Source: Herbaspirillum sp. meg3 | GTDB taxonomy: Bacteria > Pseudomonadota > Gammaproteobacteria > Burkholderiales > Burkholderiaceae_D | Direction: 5' to 3' | NCBI RefSeq assembly: GCF_002257565.1 | Contig: NZ_CP022736.1 | Location: 2,914,001 to 2,978,000 of the forward strand | Length of the DNA stretch: 64,000 nucleotides | Notes under the pieces: model-generated | Told to the model about the DNA's origin: nothing | The model's database searches: none | The model's input: the letters and a program-made list of their open reading frames with translations, nothing else | Shown here: one piece after another, positions 18,191-25,716 of the stretch | How the letters are laid out: each line of letters starts with the position of its first letter | Numbering within the stretch: the stretch's first letter is position 1 | Program-made: the position numbers and the translations under genes

Positions 18191-19633
18191 TTAGGTTGCG
18201 AAGCAGATAAGCCCTGCTCCAAGCTGTCCAACTAACGCTGGATTCGTTGTCTCCAGAGGCAAAGAAAATCTAGTTTTTATAATTTCAATGAGCTGAGAAG
18301 GAGTTAAGTTTGGATTCCTCGACCAATGCACTGCAAACATTCCAGCAGCATGAGGTGATGCAAATGAGGTTCCGGAACAATAGTCAAACCGATTTACGGA
18401 CTGAGCTGCAAATATGTCGTTCAAATCATAAGGTGTACCGTCACCGCCAGGCATCGAAAAAGATATAGCCTTACCGTAGTTTGAATATTTAGATTTTGAT
18501 AGTGTTTTAGTAAGGCCGGCTATAGAAATACAAGATGGATAATCAGATGGATAATGTGGTGCATCCGTATCACTATTGCCCGCAGAACAAACACAGATTC
18601 CCCCTGCCTGAGACAAAGATGTGAACGCGCGCGCAACTGATGTTAAGTCCTGCGCCCCCTGAAGTTGCCAGCTACAATTGACAACCAACCGTGGTACAGG
18701 AAGCCTCTCTCCGCTCTTAGTGATTGCTTCGCGATTTGTTGCAACTTGCGCCAGAAAATTAATCGCCCTTGCTCTTCCAGCATAGCTAGAGTTGGCAGAA
18801 GTATCGATGGAAACAGGTAAGAGCTTAGCTGCTGGACATAACCCCAGCGTGTATCCGCCTACCAATGTTGAATCACAGAGTATGCTTGCTACGCTTGTCC
18901 CATGTGCCTGTGGCTCAGGCGGCGATTCGCCAAAATGAAAATCATTGTTCTTTGTGTATAGCGCATTAGATAGTCCAGGATGATTAAGCCAAATTGGAGC
19001 ATCAACTACTGCAACAATGACTCCGCGACCATCGCTAACAGACCACCCAGATTTTCGGTTCAATACACTATGATTCCAGAGTACATCTTGGGGAGGTGAT
19101 ACGCCATCATCTTCTAAGTCGGATACGTCAAAAATATCGGCACCGTCAAGAATATTCGGTTCTGCATAGAGCACTCTTTTGTCTCGAGCCAATTGCTCAA
19201 ACACCCTTTCGATTGGGATTTCTGTAACACGGTAAAGACCAAACCAGCCGCGTGAATCAAACCATCGAAGACGTAATTTGTAATCTAAAATGACCGAGGC
19301 AATTGCTTTTCGCTCTATGCGTGGAAAACCAATGATTAGTTCATTGCTGCGAAATCGCACTCGATTATTTTTTGAATCGCTAAACTCACTGATATCTGTT
19401 GGCTGGTCTGCCATGCCTGCGTGTGTTAGTCCCAACAAGTTCGCCTGTTGAATAAACGACTGCACCTGTGGGTGAATATCTCTCTTTTCTTCGGTATTAA
19501 TGAAAGTAGTTGCGGCTACTTGCTGACCATTATTACCACTGAAATTTATTGTTATTTTATTTAACGGAGCGATATAAGTATAAGTAGGAACATCGAGCCG
19601 AGAACGATTGGTTTTGTCGACGGAAACAATCAT
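18191..19633 (-). CDS. Cytosolic subtilisin-like (S8) peptidase
   Basis: 480 aa with the full catalytic triad: D211 (AVVDAPIW), H244 (AHGTSVAS) and S423 (SGTSFASPH), plus the oxyanion asparagine N353 (CSAGNSD). The first 165 residues look like an inhibitory propeptide (ELIIGFPRIE to YAEPNILD). No signal peptide or membrane anchor is visible, so it should act inside the cell or need a dedicated route out. Within a radical SAM operon the natural role is leader removal. A strong AGAGGGGGG Shine-Dalgarno precedes the ATG; the gene starts 11 bp after its upstream neighbour. Confidence 0.88.
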   Translation of the reverse strand: MIVSVDKTNRSRLDVPTYTYIAPLNKITINFSGNNGQQVAATTFINTEEKRDIHPQVQSFIQQANLLGLTHAGMADQPTDISEFSDSKNNRVRFRSNELIIGFPRIERKAIASVILDYKLRLRWFDSRGWFGLYRVTEIPIERVFEQLARDKRVLYAEPNILDGADIFDVSDLEDDGVSPPQDVLWNHSVLNRKSGWSVSDGRGVIVAVVDAPIWLNHPGLSNALYTKNNDFHFGESPPEPQAHGTSVASILCDSTLVGGYTLGLCPAAKLLPVSIDTSANSSYAGRARAINFLAQVATNREAITKSGERLPVPRLVVNCSWQLQGAQDLTSVARAFTSLSQAGGICVCSAGNSDTDAPHYPSDYPSCISIAGLTKTLSKSKYSNYGKAISFSMPGGDGTPYDLNDIFAAQSVNRFDYCSGTSFASPHAAGMFAVHWSRNPNLTPSQLIEIIKTRFSLPLETTNPALVGQLGAGLICFAT

Positions 19634-19644
19634 TTCCCCCCCTC

Positions 19645-20004
19645 TTAAGAGTCACGCTGAGTAGTTACTTTTACACAAACAGAACACGCAGAATATCCGT
19701 CTTGATTGAACCATCTACAGGACTCACGGATTGCGCAATTCGGCACTTCTATTGGGTCAGCAGAAACCAATCCGCTTAAACTCTCTGGAACCAAACACTT
19801 AGTTCCGCTCCAGTTCCGACAATGCTTTGTCCTGCATTCAGAGGCGAACCTAAAGCGCTTCTCAGGTTCACGATGCTTTTCCGCTTCGGTAACAAAAGCT
19901 TTTGAAACTTGTATTGGAGTCAGAAGTATTACTACGCTCGTAGGACTCGTTGCCCTACCAATTAAAAGGCTATTTTCTTTGCAGGGTGCACTGGGGCACA
20001 GCAT
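19645..20004 (-). CDS. Cys-rich protein of the radical SAM operon
   Basis: 119 aa. Ten cysteines include an N-terminal CPSAPC and a C-terminal array: ECRTKHC, GTKC, NCAIRESCRWF and SACSVCVKVT. The spacing suggests one or two Fe-S clusters or structural zinc sites. It starts 2 bp after the small peptide gene, so the two are translationally linked. It could be an electron donor, scaffold or peptide-binding partner for the radical SAM enzyme. Family not recognised with confidence. Confidence 0.6.
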   Translation of the reverse strand: MLCPSAPCKENSLLIGRATSPTSVVILLTPIQVSKAFVTEAEKHREPEKRFRFASECRTKHCRNWSGTKCLVPESLSGLVSADPIEVPNCAIRESCRWFNQDGYSACSVCVKVTTQRDS

Positions 20005-20006
20005 GG

Positions 20007-20213
20007 CTAGACTCGATTCGCGACGAAGCCAGCGATACCCTCTAGTGGTCCGCCTGCTAAACCTTCCGTATCATCTATTTTCGCGATTTCGCGCTGGACA
20101 GTGTCTTGAAGTGCTTCGTCAATTAAACGGAGTTGTGCTTCAGACAAATTAAGGCTTTTGAGGTCTATCACAAACAGCCCTGACGGTTTGATTGCGTTGA
20201 CTTTTTTTGGCAT
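20007..20213 (-). CDS. Candidate RiPP precursor peptide
   Basis: 68 aa, first gene of the operon. A leader-like part (SGLFVIDLKSLNLSEAQLRL, then DTVQREIAKID) is followed by a Gly-rich tail GLAGGPLEGIAGFVANRV. No cysteines and no signal peptide. Position, size and the leader/tail split fit a ribosomal peptide that the SPASM enzyme and the subtilase would process. It could instead be an accessory protein, with the DUF1843-like product as the true substrate. Confidence 0.55.
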   Translation of the reverse strand: MPKKVNAIKPSGLFVIDLKSLNLSEAQLRLIDEALQDTVQREIAKIDDTEGLAGGPLEGIAGFVANRV

Positions 20214-20808
20214 TAGTAGCCTCGATTGACTGGATAAGTGGGGGGTACTTTACCTAATAATCCAGGAGCACCATTTTTTCTTTACCAACTTAATTACCAT
20301 CTAGCTGGAGCGATGCTGCCACAACCAACGCGCTCATGCAAGCACTGAAGGCCACATCGTTCAAACGTCGCTACCTTAGTAGGGCTGCTGAAAAACATAG
20401 GGCAGAATAAAAACTCAGCCCCTCAAACAAACCATACGTAGTAGGTCGGAGTCCTAAGCTCCGATATTCCAGAAACCATCACAAGATGGTTTCGGCTATA
20501 TGTAGTGTGACCGCCGCCACACCACCACCTGACGGTGACATGCCATCAAGTGTTAAGCCGTCACTGAAGTATAAGCATCTGCATAGATACTGATTTGAAT
20601 AATCGTCGAAGAAAAACTTTCCAGATGTTGCTAACTCCATGCGTGCACCTGGAAAATCCCCCTCATAAAGAGAGTGACGAAAAAGTATTTAAGCTGATTG
20701 ACGAAATCAGAAGGAAAAATTAAAGTACGACAACTAGTACAAAGTACCGGTACAAGGTGAAAAGCAAGGTCAAAAAACACCCTTGATTTCAAAGCATATT
20801 TTTTTTAA

Positions 20809-20832
20809 GTTCGCCTCTCACACCTTCCGCCA
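20809..20832 (+). repeat. tRNA-Ser 3'-end-like sequence, possible attachment-site remnant
   Basis: GTTCG followed by CACCTTCCGCCA matches the T-loop and acceptor 3' end of a tRNA-Ser (ending CCGCCA). No complete tRNA precedes it. Such 3' fragments are left by integrases at island ends. The match is short and imperfect in the T-stem. Confidence 0.35.
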
Positions 20833-20841
20833 AAAACAGAC

Positions 20842-20880
20842 AAAGCCTTGATTTCGTTGAGATTTCAGGGCTTTTTTGTT
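20842..20880 (+). terminator. Intrinsic terminator
   Basis: AAAGCCTTGA pairs with TCAGGGCTTT (10 bp, one G-T) across a 13-nt loop, followed by a T-rich run. It lies just after the tRNA-Ser-like end, the usual place for a tRNA terminator. Confidence 0.65.
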
Positions 20881-20970
20881 TTTCGGAATACATTCGCTCG
20901 ATAAATCCCTCCTTTTTAAATCCATGCAGGTGGAAGCCGTCAAAATTTATCTGAGCAAATTGCTTGTATT

Positions 20971-21006
20971 AACTCAATGATTCAACAATAATTGAATCAT
21001 TGAGTT
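20971..21006. promoter_or_regulatory. ArsR operator (perfect 15-bp inverted repeat)
   Basis: AACTCAATGATTCAA and TTGAATCATTGAGTT are exact reverse complements around a 6-bp centre. They overlap a plausible promoter (TTGTAT at 20964, AATAAT at 20987, 17-bp spacer) and sit 12 bp before arsR. This is the classic layout for autorepression relieved by arsenite. Confidence 0.8.
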
Positions 21007-21018
21007 AATGAGAAAATC

Positions 21019-21354
21019 ATGGATACCAAAGAAACAATAGCTGCGCTCGCCGCGCTGGCGCAGGAGTCACGTCTCGCGGTCTTTCGCTTACTGGTGCAGG
21101 CTGGCCCGGAAGGAATGGCGGCCAGCAAAATCGCTGAACAAATATCCGTTACCCCGTCCGCATTGTCCTTCCACATGAAGGAGCTCTCTCACGCCAGCCT
21201 GGTGACCTCTCGTCATGAAGGACGCTTTGTCATCTACTCGGCCAACTTCGACACCATGAACGGTTTAATCGGCTTCCTTACCGAAAACTGCTGCGGAGGG
21301 AATGTGTGTTCACCCGCTAGTGCATGTCGCGAAAAGGAAGGATTGGCAACTTAA
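21019..21354 (+). CDS. arsR: ArsR family arsenical repressor
   Basis: 111 aa winged-helix repressor. The DNA-binding helices are in AASKIAEQISVTPSALSFHMKEL, wing SRHEGRFVIYSA. Cysteines sit at the C-terminus (ENCCGGNVCSPASACRE) rather than in the alpha-3 ELCVCDL site of E. coli ArsR, as in the C-terminal-Cys type of arsenite sensors. First gene of arsR-arsB-arsC-arsH-chrA, behind a perfect palindromic operator. Confidence 0.93.
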   Translation: MDTKETIAALAALAQESRLAVFRLLVQAGPEGMAASKIAEQISVTPSALSFHMKELSHASLVTSRHEGRFVIYSANFDTMNGLIGFLTENCCGGNVCSPASACREKEGLAT

Positions 21355-21499
21355 GCTGCCGTTCGTCAATCTCGCAACGTCACCTGCCGAGCCGGATCAA
21401 CAGGCCGCGTCTTGCGAGTTGCCGGCTTTCCACCCTGCCTCGTTCCGCATCAATACGCTTGGTGCTCTCGGATAGCCAACATAACAAGGACAAAAATAC

Positions 21500-22783
21500 G
21501 TGCTCATCGCTTTTACTATCTTCTTGCTGACTCTCGTTTTTGTTATCTGGCAGCCTCGTGGACTGGGCATCGGCTGGAGTGCATCTGCGGGAGCCTTCAT
21601 CGCGTTGGCGTTCGACGTTATCCAGTTGTCCGATATTCCGGTGGTATGGCACATCGTCTGGAATGCGACTGGCACCTTCATTGCCATCATTATCATCAGC
21701 TTGCTTTTGGATAAAGCCGGCTTCTTCGAATGGGCGGCACTGCACGTTGCACGCTGGGGCGGAGGCAGCGGGCGCAAGTTGTTTGTCCTCTTGATATTGC
21801 TCGGTGCGGCTGTCTCTGCGCTGTTCGCCAACGATGGCGCCGCGCTGATTCTGACGCCGATTGTGATCGCCATGCTGCAGGCATTGCGCTTCTCGCCGCA
21901 AGCCACTCTGGCGTTCATCATGGCCGCCGGTTTTATTGCAGACACAGCAAGCTTGCCGTTAGTCGTTTCGAATCTCGTCAATATCGTTTCAGCCGATTTC
22001 TTCAAGATCGGATTTTCACAGTACGTGGCAGTCATGTTTCCCGTCAATGTCGTCTCGGTGCTCATGACTCTGCTGGTGCTGTTTTTGTATTTTCGTCGCG
22101 ATATTCCGGTCGACTATGACCTCAGCCAGCTCAAAAAGCCGAATGACGCGATTCATGACCGCGCTACTTTCATCGCCGGCTGGTGGGTTCTCGGTCTGCT
22201 GTTGGTTGGCTTTTTCTGGCTTGAAAGACGTGGAGTACCGATCAGCGCCGTCGCTGCGGCCGGGGCCCTCATCCTCCTGATTGTCGCCGCAAAAAACCGC
22301 ATCATCCCAACACGTGAAGTGATCAAGGGAGCACCGTGGCAGATCGTCTTCTTTTCACTGGGCATGTATCTGGTGGTCTACGGATTGCGTAATGCAGGCC
22401 TGACGGGATATCTCACGGGCATCTTGAATGGCTTCGCCCAACACGGCGTATGGAGCGCAGCCATTGGCACCGGCTTGCTGACAGCTTTCCTGTCGTCGAT
22501 CATGAACAATATGCCGACGGTCTTGGTCGGAGCGCTATCGATCGACGCAGCAACAGCGCAAGGTGTCGTCAAGGACGCCATGATTTATGCCAATGTCATT
22601 GGAAGCGACCTCGGCCCGAAGATCACACCGATCGGTAGCCTGGCGACATTATTGTGGCTGCATGTTCTGGCGACGAAGAAAATTCAGATCTCCTGGGGAT
22701 ACTACTTCCGGGTCGGCGCCGTGATGACAATCCCGGTTCTGGTGGTGACGCTTTCAGCCCTGGCTCTTCGCCTGACTGCCTGA
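21500..22783 (+). CDS. arsB: Arsenite efflux permease ArsB
   Basis: 427 aa with about 11-12 membrane segments. Family motifs: SALFANDGAALILTPIVIAM and SSIMNNMPTVL, and VIGSDLGPKITPIGSLATLL near the end. It extrudes arsenite from the cytosol. The start is GTG, with AAGGA about 8 nt upstream; an internal alternative start is unlikely. 145 bp after arsR and in the same operon. Confidence 0.95.
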   Translation: MLIAFTIFLLTLVFVIWQPRGLGIGWSASAGAFIALAFDVIQLSDIPVVWHIVWNATGTFIAIIIISLLLDKAGFFEWAALHVARWGGGSGRKLFVLLILLGAAVSALFANDGAALILTPIVIAMLQALRFSPQATLAFIMAAGFIADTASLPLVVSNLVNIVSADFFKIGFSQYVAVMFPVNVVSVLMTLLVLFLYFRRDIPVDYDLSQLKKPNDAIHDRATFIAGWWVLGLLLVGFFWLERRGVPISAVAAAGALILLIVAAKNRIIPTREVIKGAPWQIVFFSLGMYLVVYGLRNAGLTGYLTGILNGFAQHGVWSAAIGTGLLTAFLSSIMNNMPTVLVGALSIDAATAQGVVKDAMIYANVIGSDLGPKITPIGSLATLLWLHVLATKKIQISWGYYFRVGAVMTIPVLVVTLSALALRLTA

Positions 22784-22947
22784 GCGCTTGAAAATGGACA
22801 CCACAATCCATAAGCCTGGCTGGTTGATTCCCTCTCTCGGATTGACGCAAATCGCCGGTTTGGTGTCGGCTTCGGTACCACATTGTTCTTGTATGCCACT
22901 GCACTTCCCCGCTCCGCAACAACCTCATTTTCATATCAGGATGAATC

Positions 22948-23379
22948 ATGACAACTACGATCTATCACAATCCCGCCTGTGGCACGTCCCGCAATACGCT
23001 CGTCCTGATCCGCAATAGCGGGGAAGAACCGATTGTTATCGAGTATCTTCAACATCCGCCCTCGCGTGAAATCCTGATCCAGCTCATCAACGATGCCGGC
23101 CTGACCGTGCGCGGAGCCATCCGCCAAAAAGGAACACCTTATGCTGAACTGGGCCTCGACAATCCGGCGTTGACAGACGAGCAATTGCTTGATGCCATGC
23201 TTGCACATCCGCTCCTGATTAATCGCCCTTTTGTGGTGACCTCCAGGGGAACTCGCCTATGCCGTCCATCCGAAGTTGTTTTGGATATCCTGCAACATCC
23301 TCAACAAGGATCATTTACGAAGGAAGACGGCGAAGTTGTCATCAACGCGGAGGGACAGCGTGTCACACCGGCCAAATGA
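22948..23379 (+). CDS. arsC: Arsenate reductase ArsC (glutaredoxin-coupled)
   Basis: 143 aa. Catalytic cysteine in NPACGTSRNTL near the N-terminus; RPFVVTSRGTRLCRP carries the arginines that bind arsenate. It reduces arsenate to arsenite with glutathione/glutaredoxin so that ArsB can expel it. Its 3' end overlaps the start of arsH by 20 bp. Confidence 0.95.
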   Translation: MTTTIYHNPACGTSRNTLVLIRNSGEEPIVIEYLQHPPSREILIQLINDAGLTVRGAIRQKGTPYAELGLDNPALTDEQLLDAMLAHPLLINRPFVVTSRGTRLCRPSEVVLDILQHPQQGSFTKEDGEVVINAEGQRVTPAK

Positions 23380-24094
23380 TCTGCAAAGCATCCTCCCCAA
23401 CATTGCCGATGACTTGTTCAAAGCGCCAACGGCAAAGGACTTTGCCAATATCGGTGCGGTAACGCATGCGCCGCGATTCTTGCTGCTGTACGGTTCGCTA
23501 CGTGATCGATCCTATAGCCGTTTGCTGACCATGGAAGCAGCGCGTCTGCTTGAAGCGATGGGTGGAGAGGTGAAGATCTTCGATCCGCACAGCCTGCCAA
23601 TGCCCGATGCCGAGCCGGAAACGCATCCCAAAGTCGTAGAACTGCGCGCGCTGGCACAATGGTCAGAAGGCATGGTCTGGTGTTCGCCTGAGCGTCACGG
23701 CGCCATGAGCGGCATCATGAAGGCACAGATCGACTGGATTCCCCTGACGCAAGGCGCGGTTCGGCCAACACAAGGAAAAACACTGGCCGTCATGCAAGTA
23801 TCCGGAGGTTCCCAGTCTTTCAATGCCGTCAATCAGATGCGCATTCTCGGCCGATGGATGCGCATGATCACCATCCCGAACCAATCCTCCGTGGCGAAGG
23901 CCTACCGCGAATTTGAAGAAGATGGCCGCATGAAGCCATCGTCTTACTATGAGCGCGTTGTTGACGTCATGGAAGAGTTGTTCAAATCCACTTTATTGAC
24001 GCGGGACGTGGCGCCATTTTTGGTCGACCGGTATAGTGAACGACGCGAAACCAGAGACCTGTTGGCGAAACGTACGAATCTCAACGCCATTTAG
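23360..24094 (+). CDS. arsH: ArsH NADPH-dependent FMN reductase
   Basis: 244 aa from GTG 23360, chosen because GGAGG lies 8 nt before it and the length then fits the family; the open frame further upstream is only the arsC overlap. Flavodoxin-like core: LLLYGSLRDRSYSRLLTMEA (FMN phosphate loop) and CSPERHGAMSGIMKAQIDW. ArsH oxidises trivalent organoarsenicals. Fourth gene of the arsenic operon. Confidence 0.93.
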   Translation: MSHRPNDLQSILPNIADDLFKAPTAKDFANIGAVTHAPRFLLLYGSLRDRSYSRLLTMEAARLLEAMGGEVKIFDPHSLPMPDAEPETHPKVVELRALAQWSEGMVWCSPERHGAMSGIMKAQIDWIPLTQGAVRPTQGKTLAVMQVSGGSQSFNAVNQMRILGRWMRMITIPNQSSVAKAYREFEEDGRMKPSSYYERVVDVMEELFKSTLLTRDVAPFLVDRYSERRETRDLLAKRTNLNAI

Positions 24095-24128
24095 CCAGTG
24101 AGTGTTCGCTACAACACGAAAAACATCC

Positions 24129-25490
24129 ATGAATACACCCGATCTGCAGCCGCCAATTGAAGTGAGAACAGAACCACCTGTTGTGCGATTTCGCGATGCA
24201 TTTATTTTCTGGCTAAAGCTTGGATTTATCAGCTTCGGCGGCCCGGCAGGACAGATATCCATCATGCACCAAGAGTTGGTGGAAAACCGGCGCTGGATAT
24301 CTGAGCGGCGCTTTCTGCATGCCCTGAATTACTGCATGTTATTGCCAGGTCCGGAAGCACAGCAATTAGCTACTTACATCGGCTGGCTAATGCACCGTAC
24401 GCGGGGCGGAATTGTTGCCGGCGTCCTGTTTGTCCTTCCATCGCTCCTGATTCTGATTGTGTTGTCATGGCTTTACATCGCGTTTGGCAATCAGCCGTTG
24501 ATAGAAGGCTTGTTCTACGGAATCAAGCCTGCGGTGACCGCGATCGTTTTACAGGCGGCGCATCGCATTGGCTCACGCGCTCTCAAAAATAGCGCTCTCT
24601 GGACGATTGCTGCGGCGTCGTTCGTTGCTATTTTCGCCCTCAATGTCCCCTTCCCTGTCATTGTCGCCGTCGCCGCATTGATTGGTTACGCTGGAGGGAA
24701 AATTGCGCCATCGAAATTTTCGGTCGGCGGCGGTCACGGCGTGGCGCAAAAATCGTTTGGAAAAGCAATCATCGACGATGACACGCCAACACCACTGCAT
24801 GCACAATTTCACTCGATGAGGCTGTTTAAGATTGTCTTCATCGGAGTACTTTTGTGGGTGATTCCGATGGGGGGACTGGTCGCGATATATGGCTGGAATC
24901 ACACCTATACTCAAATGGGATGGTTTTTTACGAAGGCGGCATTCATGACCTTCGGCGGTGCTTACGCCGTTTTGCCGTATGTCTATCAAGGCGCCGTCGC
25001 ACAGTTTTCGTGGCTGACGCCCACCCAGATGATTGATGGCCTGGCCTTGGGTGAAACGACGCCCGGCCCCTTGATCATGGTGGTGGCATTTGTCGGCTTC
25101 GTTGGTGGGTATGCAAAGGCTGTCTTGGGTCCCGACAATTTGTTTCTGGCCGGCGCGATTGCCGCGACGCTCGTGACCTGGTTCACTTTTTTACCGTCTT
25201 TTTTATTCATTCTCATCGGCGGCCCGCTCGTTGAAGCGACGCATCAGGACATCCAATTTACCGCCCCTCTGACTGCTATCACCGCGGCAGTGGTAGGCGT
25301 GATATTGAATCTGGCCACATTTTTTGGATTCCATGTGTTATGGCCGCAAGGATGGGCGCAGCGTTTTGACTGGATATCCGGACTCATTGCACTTGCAGCA
25401 CTGATTGCATTATTCCGCTTCAAACGAAATGTGATTCACGTCATCATCGCATGCGCCTTGCTTGGGCTGCTCGCCAAAACATTCCTTTAA
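24129..25490 (+). CDS. chrA: Chromate transporter ChrA (two-domain)
   Basis: 453 aa from ATG 24129. Two homologous halves, each with the CHR signature: FWLKLGFISFGGPAGQISIM and LLPGPEAQQLATYIG in the first, FTKAAFMTFGGAYAVLPYV and LGETTPGPLIMVVAFVGF in the second. It is predicted to export chromate by antiport. It follows arsH by 34 bp, so chromate and arsenic resistance are probably co-transcribed. Confidence 0.93.
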   Translation: MNTPDLQPPIEVRTEPPVVRFRDAFIFWLKLGFISFGGPAGQISIMHQELVENRRWISERRFLHALNYCMLLPGPEAQQLATYIGWLMHRTRGGIVAGVLFVLPSLLILIVLSWLYIAFGNQPLIEGLFYGIKPAVTAIVLQAAHRIGSRALKNSALWTIAAASFVAIFALNVPFPVIVAVAALIGYAGGKIAPSKFSVGGGHGVAQKSFGKAIIDDDTPTPLHAQFHSMRLFKIVFIGVLLWVIPMGGLVAIYGWNHTYTQMGWFFTKAAFMTFGGAYAVLPYVYQGAVAQFSWLTPTQMIDGLALGETTPGPLIMVVAFVGFVGGYAKAVLGPDNLFLAGAIAATLVTWFTFLPSFLFILIGGPLVEATHQDIQFTAPLTAITAAVVGVILNLATFFGFHVLWPQGWAQRFDWISGLIALAALIALFRFKRNVIHVIIACALLGLLAKTFL

Positions 25491-25716
25491 ACAGAGAACC
25501 TGCAATTGAAGACATAAGGTCGCCGGTGAAGCTGGCGAACCTCATGCAGGATCTGACTTCCGTGACATACCTGACAAATACACATCACGGAGAACACAAC
25601 CCATCAATTGACTAAGATAATTTATGCCACCACCTAAAAACAACACTCCCCCTTTACCCGATATCACATAATATTGAAAACGAGATTTCGACTCTCAGAT
25701 TAATCGACACGCGGAC

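Larger units (their letters stand above)
20214..20970. other. About 750 bp intergenic, possible island boundary
   Basis: No supported gene. Holds a perfect 9-bp hairpin GAAACCATC-ACAA-GATGGTTTC (about 20472-20493), a short stem around CGGAGTCCTAAGCTCCG, the 10-mer CCTTGATTTC twice (20781 and 20846), a tRNA-Ser-like 3' end and a strong terminator. Base composition shifts to higher GC after it. The promoter of the radical SAM operon should lie just upstream of 20213 but no clear boxes stand out. Confidence 0.5.

Noticed and set aside
19706..20152. 148-codon plus-strand ORF opposite the Cys-rich and small peptide genes
   Set aside because: Antisense to two tightly coupled minus-strand genes; no ribosome-binding site.
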